This document shows positions 28,455 through 36,840 of a DNA stretch of 64,000 nt, in pieces. The translations under genes and the position numbers were made by a program. Source of the stretch: Rhizobium sp. G21 (GTDB lineage Bacteria; Pseudomonadota; Alphaproteobacteria; Rhizobiales; Rhizobiaceae); the NCBI RefSeq assembly GCF_014158035.1, contig NZ_JACFXW010000004.1:1-64000 (forward strand). The letters are read 5' to 3'. Position 1 is the first letter of the stretch, and every line of letters starts with the position of its first letter. The notes below the pieces were generated by a model. That model was not told the origin of the DNA. It ran no database searches and saw only the letters and a list, made by a program, of their open reading frames with translations.

Positions 28455-29357
28455 TCAGTTCTTGGCCGTGCCGCGGGTGACGACGCTGCCGACAAGGGCG
28501 ACCAGCTTGTCGAGGACAAAGCCGGTCACGCCGATATAGGCGAGCGCCACGATGATGTCGGAGAGGCGCGAGGAATTCCACGCATCCCAGATGAAGAAGC
28601 CGATGCCCACGCCGCCAGTCAGCATTTCAGCTGCGACGATGGCCAGCCAGGACAGGCCGACGCCGATCCGCAGGCCGGTGAAGATGTAGGGCGCTGCGGC
28701 TGGGATCATGATCTTGAGGAAGAATTCCAGCGGGTTGAGCCTGAGCACGCGGGCAATATTGCGATAGTCGTCGGGAATGTTCCGAACGCCGACGGCTGTG
28801 TTGATGATGACGGGCCAGATCGAGGTGATGAAAATCACGAAGATGGCGGAGGGATTGGAATCCTGGAAGGCGGCAAGCGACAGCGGCAGCCAGGCGAGCG
28901 GCGGCACTGTGCGAAGGATCTGGAAGATCGGGTCGAGACCGCGCATGGCCCAGACCGATTGGCCGACGACAGCGCCGAGAGCGACGCCGACAATTGCCGC
29001 AAGCCCGAAGCCGACAGCCACCCTTTGCAGGGACACGAGCACCCGCCAGGCAAGGCCGATATCCTGCGATCCGTTGTCGAAGAATGGAGAGGCGATCAGA
29101 TCATAACTGTCGATCCAGACCTGGGACGGCGGCGGAAGCGTGGCTCCCGGGCCGGAACAGAGGATTTGCCAGAGGCCGACAAGGGCGATCAGCACCACAA
29201 GCGGAGGCAGGACCGAGCGCATCATCGTTTTAAGGACGGAGCCGAGCTTGAGCCGTGGCGAGGGACGTGGCGTCATCTGGACAACGGCTCCCCCGCTTTT
29301 CGCGCCGGCGATGGCAGTGATCGTTTGAGGGGTGCTTTTTCGAGCGGTGGCAGTCAT
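28455..29357 (-). CDS. nrtB: Nitrate ABC transporter permease NrtB
   Basis: 300 residues with six membrane helices and the NrtB/TauC-type permease EAA loop (LNPLEFFLKIMIPAAAPYI, GLSWLAIVAAEML, GIGFFIWDAWNSS). It imports nitrate with NrtA and the ATPase encoded just downstream. The 76-bp gap to nrtA holds a GC-rich stem-loop. Confidence 0.93.
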   Translation of the reverse strand: MTATARKSTPQTITAIAGAKSGGAVVQMTPRPSPRLKLGSVLKTMMRSVLPPLVVLIALVGLWQILCSGPGATLPPPSQVWIDSYDLIASPFFDNGSQDIGLAWRVLVSLQRVAVGFGLAAIVGVALGAVVGQSVWAMRGLDPIFQILRTVPPLAWLPLSLAAFQDSNPSAIFVIFITSIWPVIINTAVGVRNIPDDYRNIARVLRLNPLEFFLKIMIPAAAPYIFTGLRIGVGLSWLAIVAAEMLTGGVGIGFFIWDAWNSSRLSDIIVALAYIGVTGFVLDKLVALVGSVVTRGTAKN

Positions 29358-29398
29358 GGTTAGGTCCTCTTCCGAGTGATGTCGGCGGCGCTGGGGCG

Positions 29399-29425
29399 CG
29401 CCCTTCGCCCCGGAGACGAAGGGCG
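29399..29425 (-). promoter_or_regulatory. Stem-loop between nrtA and nrtB
   Basis: Inverted repeat CGCCCTTCG ... CGAAGGGCG (9-bp stem, 9-nt loop) just after the nrtA stop and without a T run. Such loops after a binding-protein gene often protect its mRNA so that more binding protein than permease is made. Confidence 0.55.
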
Positions 29426-29433
29426 AAACCGCA

Positions 29434-30732
29434 TCACGTGCTGGCTTTGATGGTCAGGCTGTCGAGATAGGCTTTCGGATTTTCCGGATCGAAAACCTTG
29501 CCGTCGAAGAAGGTCTCCTTGCCGCGCGATGTCGAAGCCGGAATATCGGCTGCGGCCACGCCGAGATCCTTGGCGGCGGCGCGCCAGATGTCCTCGCGGT
29601 TGACCTTGTCGAGGAGCCCCTTGATGTCCGTATCAGGCGCAAACTTGCCCCAGCGGACATTCTCAGTCAGGAACCAGGCGTCGTGGCTCTTGAAGGGGTA
29701 GGAGGCGTGGTCCTTCCAGAACTTCATCTCGAGTCCGGTGTTTTCGACGATGCGTCCATTGCCGTAATTGATCGTGCCCTTGAGCCGTCCCGCCACATCC
29801 TTCGGCGGCACGTTGAACCACTGGCGCTTGCCGAGGATGGCGGAGAGTTCCTCCTTGTTGTCCATGCTGTCAGCCCAGATCTGGGCTTCCATCACGGCCA
29901 TCATCAGCGCTTTGGTCGCGTTCGGGTGCTTTTCGATCCAATCGGAGCGGAGCGCCAGCGCCTTTTCCGGATGGCCCTTCCAGAGTTCGCCTGTGGTGCA
30001 GGCGGTAAAGCCGATGCCCTGATTGACGAGTTGCTCGTTCCAGGGCTCCCCGACGCAGAAGGCGTCCATATTGCCGACCTTCATATTGGCGACCATCTGC
30101 GGCGGCGGCACGACGATGGTGGAGACGTCCTTGTCGGGATCGATGCCGCCGGCTGCGAGCCAGTAGCGCAGCCAGAGGTCATGCGTGCCGCCGGGGAATG
30201 TCATGGCGACCTTGACCTCGCCGCCGGCCGCCTTCTTGGCCGCGAAAGACTCCTTCAGCTTGGACGCATCGAGCTGGACGCCGGTCTCGGCATATTCCTT
30301 TGCGACCGATATGCCCTGGCTGTCGAGATTGAGGCGAGCGATGATCGACATCGGCACCGGGACGTTGTTCTGCGTCACCTTGCCGGTCGAAATCAGATAG
30401 GGCATCGGCGTCAGGATATGCGCGCCGTCGATGCCGTTGGCCTCGCCGCCGAGCACGAGATTGTCGCGGGTGGCGCCCCAGGAGGCCTGCTTCAGGACCT
30501 CGACATCGGGCATGCCATGCTTTGCGAACAGGCCCTTTTCCTTGGCGACGATCAACGGCGCAGAATCGGTGAGTGCGATGAAGCCGAACTTGACGCCGGT
30601 AACCTCAGGTCCGGCGTACGCGGCGAACGCGCCGGAGGGGAAAGCGAGACGCGCGGCGCCGACAAGAGCCGTTGCGGAGCTGACTTTGAGAAGCTGTCGG
30701 CGGCTGATGGTCATTCCTGTGATCATCGTCAT
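29434..30732 (-). CDS. nrtA: Nitrate-binding protein NrtA of ABC transporter
   Basis: 432 residues. A twin-arginine signal (ISRRQLLKVSSATALV, cleavage near GAFA) is followed by a CmpA/NrtA-type substrate-binding domain (KFGFIALTDSAPLIVAKEKGLF, WGATRDNLVLGGEANGIDGAH, CVGEPWNEQLV). It captures nitrate in the periplasm. The first gene of the structural operon; its start lies about 170 nt downstream of the predicted transcript start, leaving a structured leader. The open frame upstream of the ATG at 30732 reads through the T9 run and is not coding. Confidence 0.93.
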   Translation of the reverse strand: MTMITGMTISRRQLLKVSSATALVGAARLAFPSGAFAAYAGPEVTGVKFGFIALTDSAPLIVAKEKGLFAKHGMPDVEVLKQASWGATRDNLVLGGEANGIDGAHILTPMPYLISTGKVTQNNVPVPMSIIARLNLDSQGISVAKEYAETGVQLDASKLKESFAAKKAAGGEVKVAMTFPGGTHDLWLRYWLAAGGIDPDKDVSTIVVPPPQMVANMKVGNMDAFCVGEPWNEQLVNQGIGFTACTTGELWKGHPEKALALRSDWIEKHPNATKALMMAVMEAQIWADSMDNKEELSAILGKRQWFNVPPKDVAGRLKGTINYGNGRIVENTGLEMKFWKDHASYPFKSHDAWFLTENVRWGKFAPDTDIKGLLDKVNREDIWRAAAKDLGVAAADIPASTSRGKETFFDGKVFDPENPKAYLDSLTIKAST

Positions 30733-30766
30733 GGGTCGTGTCCCTCTGGAGTTCGACGGAGTGGGG

Positions 30767-30902
30767 AAAAAAAAACGCCGCGAGCTGATCTGCCAGGTCC
30801 GGGCGGGAGGGCCGGACGGCAAAAAGCCTGCGACGTCGGTGTCTGATGGTTATCTGCGCCTCACAGGGCGCTCATCCGTCCTTGGTCGCCGTTGACCGCG
30901 GA
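30767..30902 (-). promoter_or_regulatory. Candidate ANTAR (NasT)-responsive leader RNA of the nrt-nir-nas operon
   Basis: On the minus strand, right after the expected start of transcription, comes hairpin P1 GGTC-AACGGC-GACC (30884-30897). Its hexaloop has A at position 1 and G at position 4, as in ANTAR targets. After 12 nt comes P2 GCGCC-CTGTGA-GGCGC (30856-30871), whose hexaloop does not match the A1/G4 rule. Further down a GC-rich hairpin GTCCGG ... CCGGAC (30797-30817) is followed, after about 20 nt, by a T9 run (A9 at 30767-30775), resembling an attenuator. nasT (ANTAR) and nasS lie directly upstream. The terminator spacing is not ideal. Confidence 0.6.
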
Positions 30903-30914
30903 CTGACATTGTCA

Positions 30915-30930
30915 AGCAAACGCCGTGCCA
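30915..30930 (-). promoter_or_regulatory. Sigma-54 promoter (-24/-12) of the nitrate assimilation operon
   Basis: TGGCACGGCGTTTGCT on the minus strand matches TGGCAC-N5-TTGCW with the invariant GG and GC exactly 10 bp apart. Transcription would begin around 30902, directly before hairpin P1. This implies NtrC-type nitrogen control. Confidence 0.78.
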
Positions 30931-31078
30931 AATCAGGCACAGGTTGATCAAGCCATTACAGATATAGGTGTTTTCGCGGATGGCGGCCTGGGCATCGATC
31001 GCTGCAAGAGGCAGGACATTGCACGTTCAGCGGACTCGCATTCCATGCAAATGCCCTCGGATTGTGCATTGCACTTCA

Positions 31079-32349
31079 TCAGTCCTCATGGGCTTCAGTT
31101 TTGGCAGGCGCGTTCGAACGCACTGAAAAGCGCTGCACATAGTCCTCGATGTCGTTCGGGTCGAAGCGCTGGCCATCCATGAAGCCGTCATAGCCATGGG
31201 CCCCGCCTTCATCGACATCATGCGGCTCGAGGGCGTCGGCGCCGAGCGCCAATTTGTAGAGATCGGGGCGGAAGGCGCTTTGCGCCCGCATCAGGCCTTC
31301 GGCGCTGAACTTCGTCTGCCCCCAGCGGATCATCTGGCTGTAGATCCAACTTGCCTGATCAAGGCGCGGATGGTTCGCCTCGCCACGATGAAACAGAAAA
31401 TAATCGGGGATGACGCGGGTCGTGCCTTGAGCATCCAGACTGAATTCGCCGCTGAGAACGCGGCGGATGATGGTTTTCGGCGCAGCGATATAGGCGGGAG
31501 CTGCAAGAATTTCCGCCAGTTCGTTATGATGGGCGGTGTCGTCGCACCAGCGCGCCGCCCGGTCCAGCGCGACGATCAACCGGCATACGGTGTCGATGTT
31601 GGCTTCGGCCCAATCGGGGCGCATGCCGAGCACTTTTTCGGGCGCGAGCGGCCAGATGTCCTGCTTGGCGGCGACAATACGCCCCGCGCCGCGTTCGGAT
31701 GCGACCATATTCCAGGGCGCGCCGACGCAGAATCCATCGATTTCGCCTGCCGCCAGCGCATCCGAGGTCAGAGGCGGAGGAACCACGACCAGCTTGACGT
31801 CGCGATCGGGATGAATGCCGCCAGCCGCCAGCCAGTAGCGGAATTCATAATTGTGGGACGAGAACGGATAGGTCATGCCGAGCGTGGGGGCGGGCTCCCC
31901 CGAGACCGCATGTCGGCGAGAAGCGATGCGAGCGCCTGGGCGTTTGCGAGCGCGCCGGCGTCGTCGGTCAGGCCCGTTGCGGCTTTCATGCGTTCAAAGA
32001 TGCGCGCGGAGAGAGTGATCGCATTGCCGCCCCGGCCGAAGGAGAAGGGCGCAATGGTCGGCGAGGGGTTCGATCCCAGCCCCAACATGGAGGCGACGGG
32101 CATCGGCGAGAGCATATGGGCGACGTCGAACTGGCGAAATGCGAGCCGGTCCCGCACATTGGCCCAGGAGACGTCACGCGCAAGATCGAGGCGGAGGCCT
32201 TCTTTCTCGGCGAAACCGAGTTCTGCGGCGACGATGAGAATTGAAGCGTCCATCAAGGGGATGAAGCCCGCCCTGACGACCTTCCTGTCGCGGCCGCCAA
32301 TCCGCGCTGGTGATTTCACGGCGTGGCCGTTTTGTGTCGTGGCCATCAT
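31079..32349 (-). CDS. nasS: NasS, nitrate-sensing NrtA-like regulator (frameshifted)
   Basis: Restored length 423 residues. It resembles NrtA (VRAGFIPLMDASILIVAAELGF, FSSHNYEFRYWLAAGGI, CVGAPWNMVASERG) but has no signal peptide, so it should be cytoplasmic. This fits NasS, which binds nitrate and holds the antiterminator NasT inactive when nitrate is absent. The frame breaks at the C5 run 31897-31901: one extra G on the coding strand joins ADMRSRG to EPAPTLGMTYPFSSH. It follows nasT by 34 bp and lies upstream of the leader and nrtA. Confidence 0.88.
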
Positions 32350-32383
32350 GGTTCTCCCCAGCCTGTGTCGTCCGACGCTCCCA

Positions 32384-32983
32384 TCACAGCAGCAGTCCCG
32401 CTGCCGTGACGACGCTCTGGGCGATGTCCGCCAGTTTTTTCTTTTCGTTCATGGCGGTCTGTCTCAACAGCGCGAAAGCCTGTTCTTCGCTCAGTCCGCG
32501 CATCTTCATCAGAATGCCTTTGGCGCGTTCGATAACCTTGCGCTCCTCCAGCGCATTGCGCGCCTCGGTGAGTTCCCGCTGCAGCCGGCTGAAAGCGTTG
32601 AAACGGCTGACGGCCATGTCGAGGATCGGTTTGATGCGCTCCTTCTTCAGGCCGTCGACCACATAGGCGGATACGCCCGCATCGACTGCGGCCTCGATCG
32701 CAGCGGTGTCGGACCGGTCGACGAACATGGCGATCGGGCGCGAGACTGTCCGGCTGAGTTGGAACATATGCTCCATCATGTCGCGGTTCGGGTTTTCAAT
32801 GTCGATGATGATGACGTCGGGATCGAGCGTCTCGATCAGCCGCGCCACCCCTCGCATCTCGTGGATCACCTTCACATTGAGGTGGCCCGCCTCGTTCAAC
32901 CCCTCTTCGATGATCGACGCGCGGATTGCGTTCTCGTCGATGACGAGAATGGTGAGGTCGACCGTATTCTTCGATTCATTCAA
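32384..32983 (-). CDS. nasT: NasT, ANTAR-domain transcription antiterminator
   Basis: 199 residues: a receiver-like domain (ILVIDENAIRASIIEEGL; the phospho-Asp region reads IIIDIENPNRD) and a C-terminal ANTAR RNA-binding domain (ERKVIERAKGILMKMRGLSEEQAFALLRQTAMNEKKKLADIA). In other proteobacteria NasT binds hairpins in the nas leader and prevents termination once nitrate releases it from NasS. The likely start is a TTG at 32983 that overlaps the stop of the preceding membrane-protein gene, pointing to coupled translation. Confidence 0.9.
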   Translation of the reverse strand: MNESKNTVDLTILVIDENAIRASIIEEGLNEAGHLNVKVIHEMRGVARLIETLDPDVIIIDIENPNRDMMEHMFQLSRTVSRPIAMFVDRSDTAAIEAAVDAGVSAYVVDGLKKERIKPILDMAVSRFNAFSRLQRELTEARNALEERKVIERAKGILMKMRGLSEEQAFALLRQTAMNEKKKLADIAQSVVTAAGLLL

Positions 32984-33435
32984 GGCGTTGCACCGGAGAA
33001 ATAGAGCGCGAAGCCGACACCCGCGACGCTCAACGCCGAATTGGAACTCAGACTGCGGCTCGCCAGGAGGGCGGCGGCCGCAATTGCCAGCAAAAGCGCC
33101 AGACTCAACACCGAATCCGCCTCGGAAAACACCAACGCCAGTGAGGTCAGCAGCAGACTGGAGGCAATCGTCATCCGGATCAAACGTCCGCGCGAAGCGC
33201 CGGCCTGCGCCGAGAACATCGCAACGAAGTCAGTCCAGCACAATCCGATGACGATGCTGAGGATAGGCGGATAGGCAAGCAATGAGATCTCCTGAACCAT
33301 CTGGGTCAGAAGCAAGCAATTTTTACGCCATATGCGTTCCCATGGCACCCCTAAGGCTGTGCTGGCTTGAATGAGGCGTGGCGGCGCGTCCCAGCGCCCC
33401 CAGTCGTATTTAGGCTCATTGTCAGTATTTCCCAT
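32980..33435 (-). CDS. Hypothetical membrane protein upstream of nasT
   Basis: About 151 residues from the ATG at 33435 (MGNTDNEPKYDWGRW...). A soluble N-terminus is followed by about four hydrophobic helices (ISLLAYPPILSIVIGLCW, MTIASSLLLTSLALVF, LSLALLLAIAAAALLA, SVAGVGFALYF). Its stop overlaps the nasT TTG start by 3 nt. The same frame is open up to 33528. No family recognised; linkage to nasTS suggests it is expressed with them. Confidence 0.5.
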   Translation of the reverse strand: MGNTDNEPKYDWGRWDAPPRLIQASTALGVPWERIWRKNCLLLTQMVQEISLLAYPPILSIVIGLCWTDFVAMFSAQAGASRGRLIRMTIASSLLLTSLALVFSEADSVLSLALLLAIAAAALLASRSLSSNSALSVAGVGFALYFSGATP

Positions 33436-33622
33436 CAGTTGGGAACTGCCCTGGCGAGACAGTGACGGCCGAGGACGGCTGGTTTCGACAGTTGCTCTGA
33501 AATTTTTCTGTTTTTGGTGCGCCGCCAAGACCTCAGGTCTTTCAGTGTAATTCCGAGAGCGGACGCATCAATGCCACAAACCCGCAGAGAATGGGCTTCG
33601 CAATTCATCTCGGAGTCTTCTA

Positions 33623-34792
33623 TTGAGATCCTGCCTTATTGCCGCGTCCACCCTAGCTCTCGCTTTCGGTTCGTCCGCCGCTCACGCGCTGACGGATGCT
33701 GAGTTCCAAGCCATCGCCACAAAGGTCTTCATCCCGGTCATGAAGGAGTACCGCATCCCGGGTGTCGCTGTCGGTCTGACGCTAGACGGTCATGAGTACT
33801 ATTTCACGCATGGCGAAGCCGTACGCGCCACGCATCAGCCGGTCGCCAAAGACACTATTTTCGAGCTTGGCTCCGTGAGCAAGCTCTTCAACGTCACATT
33901 GGCGGAGCTTGCGGAGCAGCGAGGCCTCCTGTCTATGAGCGACAGCGTCTCGGCCCATATTCCCGCCTTAAGAGGAACTGCTTTTGACGGCATCACCCTT
34001 CTCAACCTTGCGACCCATACAACAGCTGGTTTGCCGCTCCAGGCGCCGGAGAGCGTCACCGATGCCGGAGAAGAACTTACCGAATATTTGAGAGCGTTCA
34101 AGGCTCAGGGCGATCCGAACACGTTGCGTTCCTACTCGAATGTCAGCATAGGTCTCCTCGGCAAGATCACTGCTGAGAAATTTAAGAAACCATATGGTCA
34201 AGTTCTTGAAGCCCAGGTGTTTCGCCGACTGGGACTTTCCAGCACCTACGTGTCGGTGCCTGATGCAGCCGCTGGCCGCTATGCCTATGGCTACTCCAAG
34301 AAGGACGACCGGCCAGTCCGGCTAAACCCCGGCGTACTCGATGCAGAAGCCTATGGCGTGAAATCGACCGTGGTGGACATGACTCGGTTCCTGGGCGCAA
34401 ATCTCGGCGCGGTGCAAGCGCCAAAGGAGATCGCTGATGCGCTCGCAGGCACGCGCGTCGGCTTTTTCGAGACCCGCTATTATACCCAGGATCTCATCTG
34501 GGAGCAGTATCCCTGGCCGGTCGACGCCCGTCGTTTGCAGGCGGGCAACTCGAGTGACATGGCCTTGAAGACGCAGCCTGTGAAGCGTTTGGCTCCGCCT
34601 GCGGCACCTGCATCCGAAGCCGTATTCCTCAACAAAACCGGCTCAACTAACGGCTTTGGCTCCTATGTCGCCCTTTTGCCGTCAGAAAAACTCGGAATCG
34701 TCGTGCTGGCGAACCGCAATTATCCAAACGAGGTCAGGGTCCAAGCAACTCAGCACTTGATCAAGATGCTCGAAGAGATCTCACGGAAGTGA
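33623..34792 (+). CDS. Class C beta-lactamase-like serine hydrolase
   Basis: 389 residues with a signal peptide (cleavage near SAAHA). All three active-site motifs of class C beta-lactamases are present: S84-V-S-K87, Y171-S-N173 and K338-T-G340 (NKTGSTNGFGSYVALLPS). The length equals AmpC. It could hydrolyse cephalosporins or be an esterase/DD-peptidase relative; sequence alone does not decide. Translation appears to start at a TTG (33623), since the signal peptide begins there and no ATG is nearby. No ampR-like regulator is beside it. It stands between the nas regulators and the plasmid backbone. Confidence 0.88.
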   Translation: MRSCLIAASTLALAFGSSAAHALTDAEFQAIATKVFIPVMKEYRIPGVAVGLTLDGHEYYFTHGEAVRATHQPVAKDTIFELGSVSKLFNVTLAELAEQRGLLSMSDSVSAHIPALRGTAFDGITLLNLATHTTAGLPLQAPESVTDAGEELTEYLRAFKAQGDPNTLRSYSNVSIGLLGKITAEKFKKPYGQVLEAQVFRRLGLSSTYVSVPDAAAGRYAYGYSKKDDRPVRLNPGVLDAEAYGVKSTVVDMTRFLGANLGAVQAPKEIADALAGTRVGFFETRYYTQDLIWEQYPWPVDARRLQAGNSSDMALKTQPVKRLAPPAAPASEAVFLNKTGSTNGFGSYVALLPSEKLGIVVLANRNYPNEVRVQATQHLIKMLEEISRK

Positions 34793-34922
34793 ACGGGCAC
34801 GCCTGAGCAGGTGATACACGTCCAGGCGTTTGGCGACATTCTCATCTTAGGTCGGGGCGATAGGCAGCAGCCTGCAAATCGACTCGACCCAAACAAACTA
34901 CGGTGTTTGTCGATGAACGAGA

Positions 34923-35105
34923 TCATCGCTTGAAGGGTTGATCGAGCTTCTCTTGCAAGACAGGCTTATGATTGTATTCGCCGAAAAAGGGGCCATCGCT
35001 GAACGGACAGAAGATCCGAATCGCAGATATCAAATGACAGATCACATTGGCGAGGATGCGAAGACGGCGGCCGGTTGCTTTGAGGAATTTAGCGAGCTGT
35101 TGCAT
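34923..35105 (-). CDS. Small hypothetical protein (60 aa)
   Basis: A 60-residue ORF (MQQLAKFLKATGRRLR...) with a good AGGAGA ribosome-binding site 6 nt before the ATG at 35105. It has one hydrophobic stretch (ILANVICHLISAIRIF). No family recognised. The spacing and the binding site are the only support. Confidence 0.4.
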   Translation of the reverse strand: MQQLAKFLKATGRRLRILANVICHLISAIRIFCPFSDGPFFGEYNHKPVLQEKLDQPFKR

Positions 35106-35365
35106 ATGATTTCTCCTGTCGATTGCGTTTCCTCGCGGGGATGAATTGCGGATCGGGAAGGAGTGCCGCACCGGTGACGGCCGCAGCGCAGCGGAGGACC
35201 TGATGACGGCTGAATTTTGATGCGCGAGGAGCCGAAGGCGGGGAAATTCTGCCGGCGTCAGGTTGCGGCGGGATGCACGATCAGCATCATTCCCAATGTC
35301 GATGAAATGGGATCGAGAGAATTGTGGCAGCTCTGGTCGGAAGACCACAGGCGATGGAATTTACC

Positions 35366-35536
35366 TCAGAAAGGCGGCTCTGCCTCAGCCAGGCCCTCCA
35401 TCTCGGTAGCCGTGACGATCATCTCCGCCTGGGCGATGTCGAGCTCGGCTTGGATCTGGCGACGCTCGGCGCCATCCACAGCGTTGCGCAGCTCGGCCCG
35501 CAGTTCTTCGATCTGAATTTCAAGTTCTTAGGTCAT
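35366..35536 (-). pseudogene. Broken small ORF (coiled-coil-like, stop at codon 3)
   Basis: After ATG ACC comes TAA, then a clean 53-codon coding-like stretch (ELEIQIEELRAELRNAVDGA...) rich in Glu/Leu/Arg that would form a coiled coil. Small proteins of this kind occur near ArdC genes on rhizobial plasmids. Either the start codon is different or the gene is dead by a nonsense mutation. Confidence 0.45.
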
Positions 35537-35767
35537 CTTCGTCTCCTTGACGTTTGTGAGAGATGACAGCCGGGTCCGAGAGGGGATGACGGGGTCAGGG
35601 ATCGCGCCAGCGACCGGCAGAGCCGGTGAGTGGGGGAGCCGATTTGCGGAAACTGCCCTTGAGGGCAGGTGGAGCAAATTAGGGGAACCGCTCATCCTTG
35701 AAGCCGGCGTCGCCGCTTGGCAGGATCAGGCATTCTGAGCAGCTTCCCCGCTCACCGTATGCCACCT

Positions 35768-35805
35768 AAAAAAGCCGGGCCTGGCTCGATGCCAGATCCG
35801 GCTTT
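35768..35805 (-). terminator. Intrinsic terminator downstream of the DUF736 gene
   Basis: AAAAAAGCCGG ... CCGGCTTT with an inner CTGGC/GCCAG stem; on the minus strand it ends in a T6 run, about 50 bp after the DUF736 stop. The 320 bp between 35537 and 35856 hold no other recognisable feature. Confidence 0.8.
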
Positions 35806-35856
35806 GACCCTCGGCAGAGAGTGGGCTCCGCCGGTGGCGGAGCCTTGTGATCCCGA

Positions 35857-36165
35857 TCAGTCGCGGTTCGGGCGGGACCAGATGAGCTGGAGGCCTTCCT
35901 CGCCTTCGACCTCGGCGAGCGTTGCGTAGATCGGGGCAGGGAAGCTCGGATCGTCTAGCTTGACCGAGAGGTAGTCGCGGCCCTGCTCGGAGGTCTTCTG
36001 CCAGGCGGCGCCGAGTTCGACGCTTCCGGCATAGACGCGGAACTGCGGACCCTTGTCGGAGGGGTTGTCGACCCGGGCAATGCGGGCTTTGACGTTGAGG
36101 GCGAGAGTGCGAATGGAGCCGGTGAAGCCGTTCTTTTCGGAAGTGAAGGTGCCGATAGTCGCCAT
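35857..36165 (-). CDS. DUF736 family protein
   Basis: 102 residues, complete DUF736: MATIGTFTSEKNGFTG, LNVKARIARVDN, GPQFRVYAGSVELGAAWQKT, DYLSVKLDDPSFPAPIYATL and the closing LIWSRPNRD. It is a small single-domain protein almost always found on plasmids and integrative elements of alphaproteobacteria; function unknown. The same frame is open further upstream, but MATIGTF is the family start. C-terminal fragments of this gene type recur at 50217 and 53058. Confidence 0.9.
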   Translation of the reverse strand: MATIGTFTSEKNGFTGSIRTLALNVKARIARVDNPSDKGPQFRVYAGSVELGAAWQKTSEQGRDYLSVKLDDPSFPAPIYATLAEVEGEEGLQLIWSRPNRD

Positions 36166-36663
36166 TGTCGTAATCCTTTTCTCGTGTTCGGGCCGCGCCC
36201 ATCGCGGCCTCGATGGCAGTCGCAAAGACTGGGGACGATCGGACCGCACCCAGCCGGGGTCCCCAGCGCGCCTGCGCGTTGGGGTGGCGATTGGGCCGCA
36301 ATGCAATGGAGGGCGACAAGTCGCAGATTTGTTAGTGGGAGAGGAGGAGCCCGTGAGGGATCCGGGGTAAGAAATCTTAAGCCTTGTCGTTGCGGGAAGA
36401 CGATCGAGGCGCAGCCGGTCTCCGGTCAGACATGCCCCATCGAGCCCGCAGATGGGTTGCCGGAAACTCTGTCGTGAAGGGATATGGCAATGGCGCTCAC
36501 CGCATTTGCCCGTGGGAAGAATGGCAACCTGGATCATGCTCCGCTTGTCCCGTCGTCGGAGCCTGCTTCGGTTGGGGAGTGGGTCATGTACAGCGGCGGT
36601 CCGGCTTGCCTGCCATGCCCGGTGCGATATCGTTGCGCTCGCGAATCGCAGCCTGGAGGAACA
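36166..36663. other. Intergenic region without recognised gene
   Basis: About 500 bp between the DUF736 gene and the small plus-strand gene at 36664. Frames here lack coding character. It probably holds the promoters of both. Confidence 0.4.
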
Positions 36664-36837
36664 ATGCGTCAGCAGACCAAGCCGTTCATCATTGAGCGCA
36701 AGCCATCCCGCAAACCGAAGCCCGACACTACAAAACTGTCGATCTGGGGAAGGCTGGGTAATGACATCGCACAAGGTCTCCAAGATCAGCGTGATATGGA
36801 AGAAGCGGCCGCCACCGGTGGTGACGACCGCGCCTGA
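36664..36837 (+). CDS. Small basic hypothetical protein (57 aa)
   Basis: 57 residues beginning MRQQTKPFIIERKPSRKPK and containing LSIWGRLGNDIAQGL. A GGAGGA ribosome-binding site is 4 nt before the ATG. Similar short KPF-xx-E-xK..SIWG proteins occur beside plasmid transfer genes in rhizobia. Converges with the ArdC gene with only 3 bp between the stops. Confidence 0.6.
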   Translation: MRQQTKPFIIERKPSRKPKPDTTKLSIWGRLGNDIAQGLQDQRDMEEAAATGGDDRA

Positions 36838-36840
36838 CGT

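Noticed and set aside
31021..31075. GTGCAATGCAC and related GCA-rich dyads as NtrC enhancer sites upstream of nrtA
   Set aside because: Sites for an enhancer-binding protein are expected for the sigma-54 promoter, but none here fits the TGCACC-N5-GGTGCA form well enough to claim.
31196..33004. A 602-codon plus-strand frame opposite nasS and nasT
   Set aside because: Shadow of nasS/nasT; composition is not protein-like.
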